Origin: Lacinutrix sp. 5H-3-7-4
GTDB lineage: Bacteria; Bacteroidota; Bacteroidia; Flavobacteriales; Flavobacteriaceae
Length of the DNA stretch: 64,000 nt
Direction of reading: 5' to 3'
NCBI RefSeq assembly: GCF_000211855.2
Contig: NC_015638.1
Span: 1,612,001-1,676,000 of the forward strand
The notes under the pieces are model-generated. The model did no database searches, had not been told where the DNA came from, and saw nothing but the letters and a program-made list of their open reading frames with translations. Positions 8,739-17,693 of this stretch are shown here, piece after piece. A program made the translations under genes and the position numbers. How positions within the stretch are numbered: position 1 is the stretch's first letter; each line of letters starts with the position of its first letter.

Positions 8739-9413
8739 ATGGATTACGGAAAAGAATTCGAAAAATTTGCAATAAAAGACCAAGGTATAAACAGCAACTA
8801 CTACAGTAAAATTATTAGTAGTATGTATCCTCAAAGCATGACGCCTTACGTAATAGAAGAGCGTCAATTAAACATTTCTCAATTAGATGTGTTTTCTCGA
8901 TTAATGATGGATCGTATCCTTTTTTTAGGAACAGGAATTAATGACAATATCGCAAATATTATACAAGCACAATTGTTATTTTTAGCAAGTACAGATAATA
9001 CTAAAGATATCCAAATGTATATAAACTCTCCAGGAGGAAGTGTTTATGCAGGATTAGGTATTTACGATACTATGCAATTTATTGGTCCAGATGTAGCAAC
9101 CATTTGCACAGGAATGGCCGCATCAATGGGAGCAGTATTATTATGTGCTGGAGAAAAAGGAAAACGTAGTGGTTTAGAACATTCGCGAGTAATGATTCAT
9201 CAACCATTAGGAGGAGCTCAAGGTCAGGCAAGTGATATAGAAATTACAGCAAGAGAAATACTTACACTTAAAAAAGAATTATACGAAATTATTAGTAAGC
9301 ATTCAGGACAAGATTACGACACAATTTATAATGATAGTGATCGTGATTACTGGATGAAAGCAGATAGAGCTAAAGAATACGGTATGATTGATGAAGTCTT
9401 AAAAAGAGACTAA
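8739..9413 (+). CDS. clpP: ATP-dependent Clp protease proteolytic subunit
   Basis: Serine protease subunit that forms the double-heptamer chamber of ClpXP. Catalytic Ser129 lies in GMAASMGAVLL and His154 in RVMIHQPLGG; the NSPGGSVYAGLGIYD motif is present. At 224 aa it is longer than E. coli mature ClpP by an N-terminal extension, common in Bacteroidota. A 7-base inverted repeat (8689-8695/8706-8712) lies in its leader. clpX follows after 77 bases, so both likely share a transcript. Confidence 0.97.
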   Translation: MDYGKEFEKFAIKDQGINSNYYSKIISSMYPQSMTPYVIEERQLNISQLDVFSRLMMDRILFLGTGINDNIANIIQAQLLFLASTDNTKDIQMYINSPGGSVYAGLGIYDTMQFIGPDVATICTGMAASMGAVLLCAGEKGKRSGLEHSRVMIHQPLGGAQGQASDIEITAREILTLKKELYEIISKHSGQDYDTIYNDSDRDYWMKADRAKEYGMIDEVLKRD

Positions 9414-9490
9414 ATAAATTAAATTAATAATAGTAAAAGCGTTAAGAATAAAATGATAAACTTTTCGTTTTTACTTTTTACTAAGAAACA

Positions 9491-10723
9491 ATGGCAAAGG
9501 AAGAATTAGAATGTTCATTTTGTGGTAGGAAAAAGCCAGAAACAAGCTTGTTAATAGCAGGATTAGATGCGCATATATGTGATAGATGTATTGAGCAAGC
9601 TCACGGTATTGTTCTAGAAGAATCTAAACAAACAGATAATAGTGAGTTATCTGCAGAGTTAATGTTGCGTAAACCGCAACAAATAAAAGCCTTTTTAGAC
9701 GAATACATTATTGGTCAAGAACACACCAAAAAAGTAATGTCTGTAGCAGTATACAATCATTATAAGCGTTTATTACAACAACCAACTAATGATGATATAG
9801 AAATTCAAAAATCTAATATCATTATGGTTGGAGAAACCGGTACAGGAAAAACATTAATGGCAAAAACCATTTCAAAAATGTTAAATGTACCTTTATCAAT
9901 AGTAGATGCCACGGTGTTAACAGAAGCAGGATACGTTGGTGAAGATGTAGAAAGTATTTTAACACGTTTATTACAAGCAGCAGACTATAACTTAGAAAAA
10001 GCCGAAAAAGGAATTGTTTTTATTGACGAAATAGATAAAATTGCACGTAAAAGTGATAATCCATCAATAACAAGAGATGTTTCTGGAGAAGGTGTACAAC
10101 AAGCACTACTTAAGCTTTTAGAAGGAACAGTAGTTAACGTACCACCAAAAGGAGGACGTAAACATCCAGACCAAAAATTTATTGAAGTAAATACAGAAAA
10201 TATTTTATTTATAGCTGGTGGAGCTTTTGATGGTATCGAGCGTGTAATATCTAAACGCTTAAATATGCAGGCTTTAGGTTATAGCGCAGCAATGAGTGAA
10301 GATACTGTAGATAAAAATAATATACTACAATACATTATTCCAAAAGATTTAAAAGACTTTGGTTTAATACCAGAAATTATAGGAAGATTACCTGTGTTAA
10401 CACATATGAATCCTTTAGATGCTAACACGCTTAGAGCTATTTTAACAGAGCCTAAAAATGCAATTATAAAGCAGTATAAAAAGCTGTTTTCTATGGATGA
10501 AATAGAGCTTTCTATTACAGATGGCGCATTAGAATATATTGTAGGTAAAGCAATTGAATATAAATTAGGAGCCAGAGGTTTACGTTCGCTATGTGAAGAA
10601 ATTTTAACAGATGCAATGTTCGAGTTACCAGGTAGTGATACTAAAAAACTAAGTGTAACTAAAGCATATGCAGAGCAAAAGCTTTCTAAAACTACACTTA
10701 AAAAATTAAAAGCAGTATCTTAA
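9491..10723 (+). CDS. clpX: ClpX, ATPase subunit of ClpXP
   Basis: AAA+ unfoldase that recognises substrates and feeds them to ClpP. The N-terminal zinc-binding domain has Cys8, Cys11, Cys30 and Cys33; Walker A is GETGTGKT, Walker [11 protein letters not shown], and the GARGLRS sensor-2 region is near residue 358. The length of 410 aa is normal. It is the last gene before a strong terminator. Confidence 0.97.
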   Translation: MAKEELECSFCGRKKPETSLLIAGLDAHICDRCIEQAHGIVLEESKQTDNSELSAELMLRKPQQIKAFLDEYIIGQEHTKKVMSVAVYNHYKRLLQQPTNDDIEIQKSNIIMVGETGTGKTLMAKTISKMLNVPLSIVDATVLTEAGYVGEDVESILTRLLQAADYNLEKAEKGIVFIDEIDKIARKSDNPSITRDVSGEGVQQALLKLLEGTVVNVPPKGGRKHPDQKFIEVNTENILFIAGGAFDGIERVISKRLNMQALGYSAAMSEDTVDKNNILQYIIPKDLKDFGLIPEIIGRLPVLTHMNPLDANTLRAILTEPKNAIIKQYKKLFSMDEIELSITDGALEYIVGKAIEYKLGARGLRSLCEEILTDAMFELPGSDTKKLSVTKAYAEQKLSKTTLKKLKAVS

Positions 10724-10744
10724 TTAATTGATATTTAAAATTTT

Positions 10745-10780
10745 AAAGCCTATATTTATTTAAGTATAGGCTTTTTTTAT
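10745..10780 (+). terminator. Terminator after clpX
   Basis: Arms AAAGCCTATA (10745-10754) and TATAGGCTTT (10765-10774), 10-base loop, followed by a T run. Confidence 0.85.
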
Positions 10781-10786
10781 TTTAAA

Positions 10787-11311
10787 ATGAAATTCACCAC
10801 AACCAAAAACTTAGAAACCAATAGGCTCTATTTAAATAAAATTGAACAACATCAAGTTGAAATTATATTCAAATTAAGATCAAACAGTATTGTATGCAAA
10901 TACATTGCTAGACCATTGTATAAAAAACGTACCGAAGCTAGAATACATCTTGATAAAGTAATAAATGAGTTAAAGCAAAATAGCGCTATTACTTGGGTTA
11001 TAAGCTTAAAGACCGATAATACTCCAATTGGTACAATATGTCTTTGGAATTTTTCAGACGATAGAAAAACAGCCGAAGTTGGTTACGATTTACTGCCAGA
11101 ATACTTTAAAAAAGGCATCATGAGTGAAGCTCTAGATGCTGTTGTAGATTTTGGTTTTAATACAATACATTTAAATGCAATTGAAGCATTTACTCAATTT
11201 GAAAACTTAGCCTCAATAAGCCTATTAGAAAAAAAAGGATTTAAATTTCAAAAAGACAGAGAAGATAAGGATTATCCTAAAAATAGAATTTTTGTATTAA
11301 GTAAGCTCTAA
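10787..11311 (+). CDS. GNAT-family N-acetyltransferase (RimJ/RimL type)
   Basis: A 174-residue cytoplasmic acetyltransferase. The order of the GNAT elements is visible: N-terminal TNRLYLNKI, WVISLKTDNTPIGTICLWNF, acetyl-CoA-binding region AEVGYDLLPEYFKKGIMSEAL and NLASISLLEKKGFKFQKD. This layout matches the RimJ/RimL group that acetylates protein N-termini or small amines; the substrate is unknown. It begins 7 bases after the clpX terminator T-run, so its leader is very short, and it is convergent with the GH3 gene. Confidence 0.88.
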   Translation: MKFTTTKNLETNRLYLNKIEQHQVEIIFKLRSNSIVCKYIARPLYKKRTEARIHLDKVINELKQNSAITWVISLKTDNTPIGTICLWNFSDDRKTAEVGYDLLPEYFKKGIMSEALDAVVDFGFNTIHLNAIEAFTQFENLASISLLEKKGFKFQKDREDKDYPKNRIFVLSKL

Positions 11312-11334
11312 AAGTTTCAAGTTGTTTAAACTGC

Positions 11335-12846
11335 CTAATTTAACTTTAAAAGCGCATCAATATAATCTCTAGTATTAGAGAGTCTTGGGACTTTATGTTG
11401 TCCGCCAAGTTTATCATTCTCTTTTAGCCAATCATAAAATAACTGCTGTCTTGCTACATTAATTTTTGGCTTGTTTAATGTCATGTTATTATAACGCTTA
11501 GCTTCATAATCAGAGTTTAAAGACTTTAAAGCATTATCAAAAAGTTCATTAAAGTAATTAATATCTTTTGGCGGTGTTTTAAATTCTATTAGCCATTCGT
11601 GTGCGCCTTTTTCTTTACCTTCCATAAAAATGGGAGCAGCCGTATAGTCTACAATTTCACTTTGTGTTTTTTTGCAAACTTTTTTTAAGGCATCTTCAGC
11701 GTTTTCAATAATTAACTCTTCACCAAAAACATTAATATGGTGTTTTGTTCTACCAGAAACTTTTATGCGATATGGAGAAATAGAGGTAAACCTAACTGTG
11801 TCGCCTATTTTATAACGCCATAAACCTGCATTTGTCGTAATTATTACAGCATAGTTTTTGTTTTTTTCTACTTCGCTTAAAGGAATAATTTTCTCATTGG
11901 GAGTTCCATAAGTATCCATTGGTATAAACTCATAAAAAATGCCATAGTCAAGCATTAATAATAACTCACTAGAGTGGTTTTTATCTTGAATGGCAAAGAA
12001 ACCTTCAGAAGCATTATAAATTTCATAATACTTAAAATCTTTTTTAGGTAAAATGTTGCGATACTGTTCTAAATAAGGGTTAAAGCTTACACCGCCGTGA
12101 AAATAAACTTCTAAATTTGGCCAAATATCAAACAATGAGTTTTTATCGGTTTTTTCTAATACATTATTTAAAAGCACGAGCATCCATGAAGGTACACCAG
12201 CTAAACTGGTAACATTTTCATTAATAGTTTCATTTACAATTGCAGCCATTTTAGTTTCCCATTCGCTCATTAAGGAAACACGGTTACTAGGTGTGCTACT
12301 GTATTCTGCCCAAAAAGGCATATTGTCTATAAGTATGGCGCTTAAATCTCCAAAAGCAGTACCATTTTCTCTGTACAATTCCTTACTTCCACCTAAGCGT
12401 AAGCTTTTACCAGTAAATAATTGAGAGTTTTCATTATTGTTTAAATACAAACACAATAAATCTTTACTTGCAGCATAATGGCAATCTTCTAAAGACTCAG
12501 AGCTTACAGGAATAAATTTGCTTTTTCCACTTGTAGTACCACTAGATTTTGCAAACCATTTTATTGGTTTAGGCCAAAAAATATTATGTTCGCCTTGCCT
12601 TGAGCGTTCTATAAGTTCATGATATTCTTCATAATTAGAAATAGGAACACGAGAAGAAAAGTCTGTATATGTTTTTATTGAGCTAAAACCGTGTTGCTTA
12701 CCAAACTCGGTGTCTTTTGCTGTTTCTATTAAACCTAAAAGTAGTTCTTCTTGAACTTCATTTGGGTATTTTAAAAAAAGATCTATTTGATGGAATCGTT
12801 TTTTTAAAAACCATGAGGCAATAGAATTTACTAAAGGTATTGGCAT
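11335..12846 (-). CDS. GH3-family acyl-acid-amido synthetase-like protein
   Basis: A 503-residue adenylate-forming enzyme of the GH3 family, best known from plant auxin conjugation but widespread in Bacteroidota. The ATP-binding motif SSGTTSGKSKFIPVS is at about residues 105-119, the YNASEGFFAIQD motif and the GLWRYKIGDTVRF motif follow, all GH3 hallmarks. Bacterial substrates are not established. The gene stands alone, convergent with the acetyltransferase and divergent from the DUF2797 gene. Confidence 0.9.
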   Translation of the reverse strand: MPIPLVNSIASWFLKKRFHQIDLFLKYPNEVQEELLLGLIETAKDTEFGKQHGFSSIKTYTDFSSRVPISNYEEYHELIERSRQGEHNIFWPKPIKWFAKSSGTTSGKSKFIPVSSESLEDCHYAASKDLLCLYLNNNENSQLFTGKSLRLGGSKELYRENGTAFGDLSAILIDNMPFWAEYSSTPSNRVSLMSEWETKMAAIVNETINENVTSLAGVPSWMLVLLNNVLEKTDKNSLFDIWPNLEVYFHGGVSFNPYLEQYRNILPKKDFKYYEIYNASEGFFAIQDKNHSSELLLMLDYGIFYEFIPMDTYGTPNEKIIPLSEVEKNKNYAVIITTNAGLWRYKIGDTVRFTSISPYRIKVSGRTKHHINVFGEELIIENAEDALKKVCKKTQSEIVDYTAAPIFMEGKEKGAHEWLIEFKTPPKDINYFNELFDNALKSLNSDYEAKRYNNMTLNKPKINVARQQLFYDWLKENDKLGGQHKVPRLSNTRDYIDALLKLN

Positions 12847-12889
12847 TTTTTTAATGTATATTTAGACTTTAAAAGTAAGATATTTTTTT

Positions 12890-13681
12890 ATGACCTACCA
12901 AGGTGTTTTAACAAAAATGACGACAGAGCTCGGCAGTCCAATACAATATTATTTAATATTTGAGAATGATTTTATAAACATGAATCAATTGCTCAATAAA
13001 GAATTAAAGCTTCAATTTATTAAACATCAATGTTTAAACTGTAAAAATGATAGGCCTATTTATAGGCAAGGGTTTTGTAAAACTTGTTTTTTCGATATTC
13101 CTCAAGCTGCAGATTGGATTATGAGACCAGAGCTTAGTAAAGCTCATTTAGATCAAGAAGATCGTGATTTAGTGTACGAAAAGAAAGTGCAGCTGCAACC
13201 ACATATAGTTTATTTAGCGAATTCAAGTAATATAAAAGTTGGAGTAACGCGTAAAACGCAAGTTCCTACACGATGGATAGATCAAGGCGCACATGAGGCT
13301 ATAGAAATCGTTGAGGTGCCTAATCGTTATTTAGCTGGTATTACAGAAGTTGCTTTAAAAGATCATGTTGGTGATAAAACCAATTGGAGAACAATGCTAA
13401 AAAATGATATAGTTGATGAAAACTTAGTAGATTGGCGCAACAATTTAAAGCAATATATTCCAGATGAAGCTTTAGAGTATTTTATTGAAAATAATACAGA
13501 AACCAATTTAGAGTTTCCTGTGTTGCAATATCCTAAAAAACCAAAAAGCTTAAAAATAGAAAAAGCGCAAAGTTATACTGGTGTTTTAAAAGGAATAAAG
13601 GGACAGTATCTAATTTTTGAAGATGATACAGTTTGTAATATTAGAGGTAATGAAGGAAGTTATATTTCTTTAGAAATATAA
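12890..13681 (+). CDS. DUF2797 protein with zinc-finger cysteines
   Basis: A 263-residue protein recognised as DUF2797. It carries a four-cysteine site (Cys48, Cys51, Cys63, Cys66; C-x2-C-x11-C-x2-C) followed by a conserved VYLANSSNIKVGVTRKTQVPTRWIDQGA segment, which resembles a GIY-YIG-like core (YLANS...KVGVT). The two ends carry similar strands (TYQGVLTKM and SYTGVLKGIKGQYLIF). Function unknown. It is followed at once by a bidirectional terminator shared with rpsU. Confidence 0.85.
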   Translation: MTYQGVLTKMTTELGSPIQYYLIFENDFINMNQLLNKELKLQFIKHQCLNCKNDRPIYRQGFCKTCFFDIPQAADWIMRPELSKAHLDQEDRDLVYEKKVQLQPHIVYLANSSNIKVGVTRKTQVPTRWIDQGAHEAIEIVEVPNRYLAGITEVALKDHVGDKTNWRTMLKNDIVDENLVDWRNNLKQYIPDEALEYFIENNTETNLEFPVLQYPKKPKSLKIEKAQSYTGVLKGIKGQYLIFEDDTVCNIRGNEGSYISLEI

Positions 13682-13691
13682 CGAAGCAAAA

Positions 13692-13721
13692 AAACCTCGC
13701 ATTTTGAAAAATGCGAGGTTT
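13692..13721. terminator. Bidirectional terminator between DUF2797 gene and rpsU
   Basis: Perfect 13-base arms (13692-13704 and 13709-13721; AAACCTCGCATTT and its complement) with a 4-base loop, A/T runs on both sides, between convergent genes. Confidence 0.85.
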
Positions 13722-13750
13722 GTATATATTGAAAAAATTCTACGTATTAA

Positions 13751-13945
13751 TTATACGTTTTCAGCGTCTCTTAATCCTTGGATGTAAGATGCTTTTTGAA
13801 TTTGACGACGACGAACAACAGAAGGCTTAGTAAAGAATTGGTTCTCTCTTAAGTTTTGCATTACTTTAATGTTACGGTGCTTTCTTTTGTAACGTTTTAA
13901 CGCTCTTTCTATATTTTCTCCGTCTTTAATTTCTATTCTTAACAT
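13751..13945 (-). CDS. rpsU: 30S ribosomal protein S21
   Basis: Small basic ribosomal protein of 64 aa. The sequence begins MLRIEIKDGENIERALKRYKR and is rich in Arg/Lys throughout (FFTKPSVVRRRQIQKA), as expected. In Bacteroidota S21 has been implicated with bS18/bS6 in masking the anti-Shine-Dalgarno end of 16S rRNA, consistent with the lack of Shine-Dalgarno sites in this window. It has its own promoter and a strong terminator, so it is monocistronic. Confidence 0.96.
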   Translation of the reverse strand: MLRIEIKDGENIERALKRYKRKHRNIKVMQNLRENQFFTKPSVVRRRQIQKASYIQGLRDAENV

Positions 13946-13981
13946 ATCTATAAATTATGTGTATTCTTAAAATTCAGGTTG

Positions 13982-14013
13982 CAAATGTACGTCTAAGTTT
14001 TAAGTTATACAAT
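13982..14013 (-). promoter_or_regulatory. rpsU promoter
   Basis: On the minus strand, ATTG (14013-14010), 20 bases, then TACATTTG (13989-13982), a full match to TAnnTTTG, about 37 bases before the rpsU start codon. Confidence 0.7.
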
Positions 14014-14040
14014 AGACTTATTATTTTTTTGCAAATTATT

Positions 14041-16722
14041 TTATTTAATAGTATCTTTTTGTTTCTTTTTCTTGCCAAATAGGCCAATAATATTTTTTAC
14101 CGTATTGCTCGTAGACTTTGTTGTGTCTGCTGTTGTAGACTCGGTGCTATTAGAATTGTTACCTAAAATAACATCTTTAATAATATCTTTTACAGGTGCA
14201 TTTGTTTCTGTAGTTGTTGAGTCTTTATTGGTTTGGCTACCACCTAAACCACCTAAAAGATCTTTTATTTTGTCTTTTCCGTCGTTTACTAACTTTTGTT
14301 TCTGTATTTCAATAAGTTGTGCTGTTAGATTTTTTACACCACTTGTTAAGTCTGTACTTACTTTTGGGCTATCAAAATTCCCAGTTAAACTTGCAGTAAT
14401 TGGTACCGAAATATTATTTACTTCGCTGTCATTTATTTGGCCTATTAAACGGTTTACATCGCTACCTAAATATTTGGCAGGAACATTAAAAACCAAATTA
14501 TAGTCCATAGATTGGTCAAAGCCATGAGATCCTCCAATGCTAATGCCAATATCTTTATAATTTAAGTTAAAAGGTGTAATGTTTACTTTTCCATCATCAA
14601 ACTGTAATGCTGTTTTTAAATCTTTTAAATCAAGTTTGTCAAAATCTATAAAATTTAATTTACTATTTAGAGCATTTAAAAGTTTTGCATTTTCTGGTTT
14701 AACATTTGTTGTTAAAAGCTCTGCTAAAGCACCACCAGAAATAGAGTTTAGTACAGGAGTAAAATCCTCTCCTAAATTTCCTTTTAAGTTTATTGCACTA
14801 TTTAGTTTACCATCAAGCACTTTGGCAATAGGCGCTAAAGCTTTTAAAACATCAAGGTCTTTAAAAGATTGAGAGATATCAAAATTTTCAATACCTAAAT
14901 CCATATTAAAATTAGGTATTTCGGTTTTAGTATCCACAATTCCGCTTAATGCTAAATTACCACCAAAAATACTTGAAGTTACTTTTCTTAAATCGGCTTT
15001 TTCATCTTGTATTACTAAAGTACCTTTTACATTTTTAAGTGTTAAATTATCATATAAAACGGTAGTTGCATTTGCATTAATTGTGCAGTCTAAAAAAGCT
15101 GGAATTTTTAAAGCATCATCTGGCTCTGTACTTTGGTTAATAGGTTTGTCGCTTCCGCCTTCAACCATAAAATCACTAATTAAAAATGTATTAGAGTTAA
15201 CAGTAAAATCTCCTTTTAGTTTTTTATCACTTAATAAAAACCCAAGCACATTGTTTAAAGTTCCTTTGGCATCTAAATCTGTTTTTCCTGTGGTTGCTTT
15301 AAAATTTTCTAGAGTCGTTACATTAGGATTAAAACTTACGTTAGCTTCAGATATTTTTATTGGGTTTACAATATCTGCCGATGAGAATTCAAAGTTATTC
15401 ACACTTACATTTCCATTATTTTTAATACGTTCGTAAGCATTAGTCTCAATAGCATTCATATCAAAACTTGTATTTAATTTAGCTTTTACAATACCTTGTA
15501 ATTTATTTTCAAGTTCAATAGGATATGCCTGAGTAATATTTGCTAAATTTAATACACCATCAATATTTGCATTTATGTTTTGATTGCTGGTAAGGTTTTT
15601 AATAATTGCTGAAGATTTAAATTCGTCTTCATCTATTTTAAAATTAAGGGTTTTAATATCTAGAAAAGTGTCATCAACATTGCCTGTGGTGTTTTTAACT
15701 GAAGCATTAATACTTATGTTTTTAACAGTTTTTGGTAAATCTGGATATTTAAATGATGCGTTATTTGAGGCTATATTTATATCTAATTTTGGTATAGTTT
15801 CGTTAGAAACTATACCTTTAATTAGACCTTTAATTTTAAAGTTTCCAGAGGTTTGAACATTGCTAATGTTTTTAGAGTAGGTTTCTGGAATTACAGCAAG
15901 AAAATCTTTAAAGTCTGATCCTGGATTTTCAAAAGTGATATCTATATTTTGACCGTTTTCTATATTCTGAACAAAGCCATTAAACTCTAATGGTAAGTTA
16001 TTTATATAACCTGTATTTTTTTTAAAGGTATATTTGTTTTCTTCTAAATTTAAATCAATTAATGCCGAAAGTTTAATTTTATTATTACTCAAGTACTCTG
16101 TGCTGTCAAGGCTAAATGTAACATTTGCTTCGGTTTCTGTATCAAGTTCAGATAAGGTTTCAGAAAATGTACCTTTACCAGAATGATTTAATTCTGTAAT
16201 ATAAATTTGGGTATTGCCAGCTTCATCTAAATAGGTTAATGCGCTATTTTTTAAAGTGTAATCTTGAATGTCTAGCGTAAAACCTTCAGTGTTTGTGTTT
16301 GTTGCTTCTGTTTTACTTTCTTTAGCAATGTCCCAATTAGAATCTCCTAATTTGTTTGTTTTTAAGGTAACTAATGCTTCATTTATATCTATACCGTTAA
16401 CAATAATTGGTCCTTCGCTAGCACTTTTAAAAAGTTCTTTTACAGACATGTCGAATGAAAAAGATTTTACACTCGCTAATGTTTCATCTTTAAAAGGTTC
16501 AAAGTTTGTTATTTTTAATTCGTCTACAGTAACATTTGCTTGAGGGAAGCTGCTTATAAAGCTTAGGCTAACATCGGCAAATTCTACATTTGCATTCACA
16601 TTTTGATTTATAAAATTGCGAACCATGTCTTTTATTTGAGATTGAAAAACAAATGGAGCAAGAATTAATAATATAATTACTATAAGTAAAGTAATGCCTG
16701 TTATTTTTAGTATTTTTTTCAT
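14041..16722 (-). CDS. AsmA-family protein
   Basis: An 893-residue protein with one N-terminal membrane helix (about 5-25) and a long periplasmic part rich in beta-strands and Asn/Thr, with an AsmA-type N-terminal section (VELKITNFEPF-like repeats) and a C-terminal AsmA_2-like region (about 560-800; GDFTVNSNTFLISDFM, ILDGKLNSAINLKGNLG). Family members (AsmA, TamB, YhdP) form bridge-like lipid-transport proteins between inner and outer membrane; which lipid is moved here is unknown. The tail is low-complexity Ser/Thr/Asn with a final KKKKQK cluster. A GC-rich mini-hairpin lies just before its start codon. Confidence 0.85.
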   Translation of the reverse strand: MKKILKITGITLLIVIILLILAPFVFQSQIKDMVRNFINQNVNANVEFADVSLSFISSFPQANVTVDELKITNFEPFKDETLASVKSFSFDMSVKELFKSASEGPIIVNGIDINEALVTLKTNKLGDSNWDIAKESKTEATNTNTEGFTLDIQDYTLKNSALTYLDEAGNTQIYITELNHSGKGTFSETLSELDTETEANVTFSLDSTEYLSNNKIKLSALIDLNLEENKYTFKKNTGYINNLPLEFNGFVQNIENGQNIDITFENPGSDFKDFLAVIPETYSKNISNVQTSGNFKIKGLIKGIVSNETIPKLDINIASNNASFKYPDLPKTVKNISINASVKNTTGNVDDTFLDIKTLNFKIDEDEFKSSAIIKNLTSNQNINANIDGVLNLANITQAYPIELENKLQGIVKAKLNTSFDMNAIETNAYERIKNNGNVSVNNFEFSSADIVNPIKISEANVSFNPNVTTLENFKATTGKTDLDAKGTLNNVLGFLLSDKKLKGDFTVNSNTFLISDFMVEGGSDKPINQSTEPDDALKIPAFLDCTINANATTVLYDNLTLKNVKGTLVIQDEKADLRKVTSSIFGGNLALSGIVDTKTEIPNFNMDLGIENFDISQSFKDLDVLKALAPIAKVLDGKLNSAINLKGNLGEDFTPVLNSISGGALAELLTTNVKPENAKLLNALNSKLNFIDFDKLDLKDLKTALQFDDGKVNITPFNLNYKDIGISIGGSHGFDQSMDYNLVFNVPAKYLGSDVNRLIGQINDSEVNNISVPITASLTGNFDSPKVSTDLTSGVKNLTAQLIEIQKQKLVNDGKDKIKDLLGGLGGSQTNKDSTTTETNAPVKDIIKDVILGNNSNSTESTTADTTKSTSNTVKNIIGLFGKKKKQKDTIK

Positions 16723-16730
16723 CTTTAGTT

Positions 16731-16742
16731 CCGCGAAAGCGG
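16731..16742 (-). repeat. GC-rich mini-hairpin in the AsmA gene leader
   Basis: CCGC-GAAA-GCGG on the plus strand (4-base arms, tetraloop), 8 bases ahead of the AsmA start codon on the minus strand; conspicuous in a very AT-rich setting. Confidence 0.45.
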
Positions 16743-16854
16743 TAATAGTTTTAAAGGTTTTAAAAACAGAAATTTTCTGGTTAAGTATTGGTTACAAATA
16801 ATATACGCAAAAATGTTAAAATTTGATCATAAAGGCTTTTGTTTTAAGAGAACT

Positions 16855-17592
16855 TTATAATATTTCAATTTCTTGATTTGTTTTTAGATTGAAGCGTTTT
16901 TTAAATAAATAAACACCTAAATAAAGTAGTGGTGTGTCTAGTGCAGCAATTAATACTTTAAATAAAAAACCACTTATAAGTAGGCCTTTAAAATTCTCCC
17001 ATGGAATTATACCAAAAGAAGATAGTAGTATTAATATGGTAAACGTGTCTACAAATTGAGAAAACCATGTAGAAAAATTATTGCGTAACCATAATTTTTT
17101 GCCTTTAGTGTAGCGTTTCCAAAAATGATAAATTTGAATATCTATTAATTGTGCTAATAAATAGGTTACCATACTTGCAAATACAGCTATTGTAGAGTTG
17201 CCAAAAACAGTGTTAAATAAATTGTCATTAACGTAAGACCATGATGTTGCTGGCGCAACGTTAGCTACTAAAATAATAAATAACGAGAAAACCGAAGCAA
17301 AAATACCTGCAACTACAATGTCGTTAGCTTTTTTCTTTCCGTAAATTTCACTTATTAAATCGGTAATTAAAAATGTTATGGGATATGGTAGTATGCCAAC
17401 AGAGATTTCAAAAAGTTTGCTTCCAAATATTTCAATATCTAGAGGATACCAATAAAAAAATTTCTGAAAAATTAAATTAGAAACCACTAAACTTGTTATA
17501 AATAAGCTGCCTAAAAATAGATAAATGCGTTGCGCAAAAAGTTTGTCTTTTGGGTCTAATGCATTTCTTTTTGTTACACTTGTCACAGTCAA
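16855..17592 (-). CDS. Queuosine-precursor transporter (YhhQ/VUT family)
   Basis: A 245-residue inner-membrane protein with about six helices. Motifs LPYPITFLITDLISEIYGKKKA, YLLAQLIDIQIYHFWK and NNFSTWFSQFVDTFTIL are the signature of the vitamin-uptake-like YhhQ family, which imports 7-cyano/7-aminomethyl-7-deazaguanine for queuosine tRNA modification. Start at the first in-frame codon of the block; the N-terminal 20 residues are charged and cytoplasmic. Monocistronic, divergent from folK. Confidence 0.92.
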   Translation of the reverse strand: MTVTSVTKRNALDPKDKLFAQRIYLFLGSLFITSLVVSNLIFQKFFYWYPLDIEIFGSKLFEISVGILPYPITFLITDLISEIYGKKKANDIVVAGIFASVFSLFIILVANVAPATSWSYVNDNLFNTVFGNSTIAVFASMVTYLLAQLIDIQIYHFWKRYTKGKKLWLRNNFSTWFSQFVDTFTILILLSSFGIIPWENFKGLLISGFLFKVLIAALDTPLLYLGVYLFKKRFNLKTNQEIEIL

Positions 17593-17693
17593 AGAGTTTT
17601 ATGTAGTTTGTAATTAAATTCGTTAATAAATTCTTTGTGTAAATATAAAGGAAACCATTTACTTTTAGTTATTTTGCCTTTCGACAATTTATA

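Noticed and set aside
14072-16543. Several plus-strand frames of 90-143 codons opposite the AsmA gene
   Set aside because: They are antisense shadows of a clear coding frame, with hydrophobic low-complexity translations and no family motifs.
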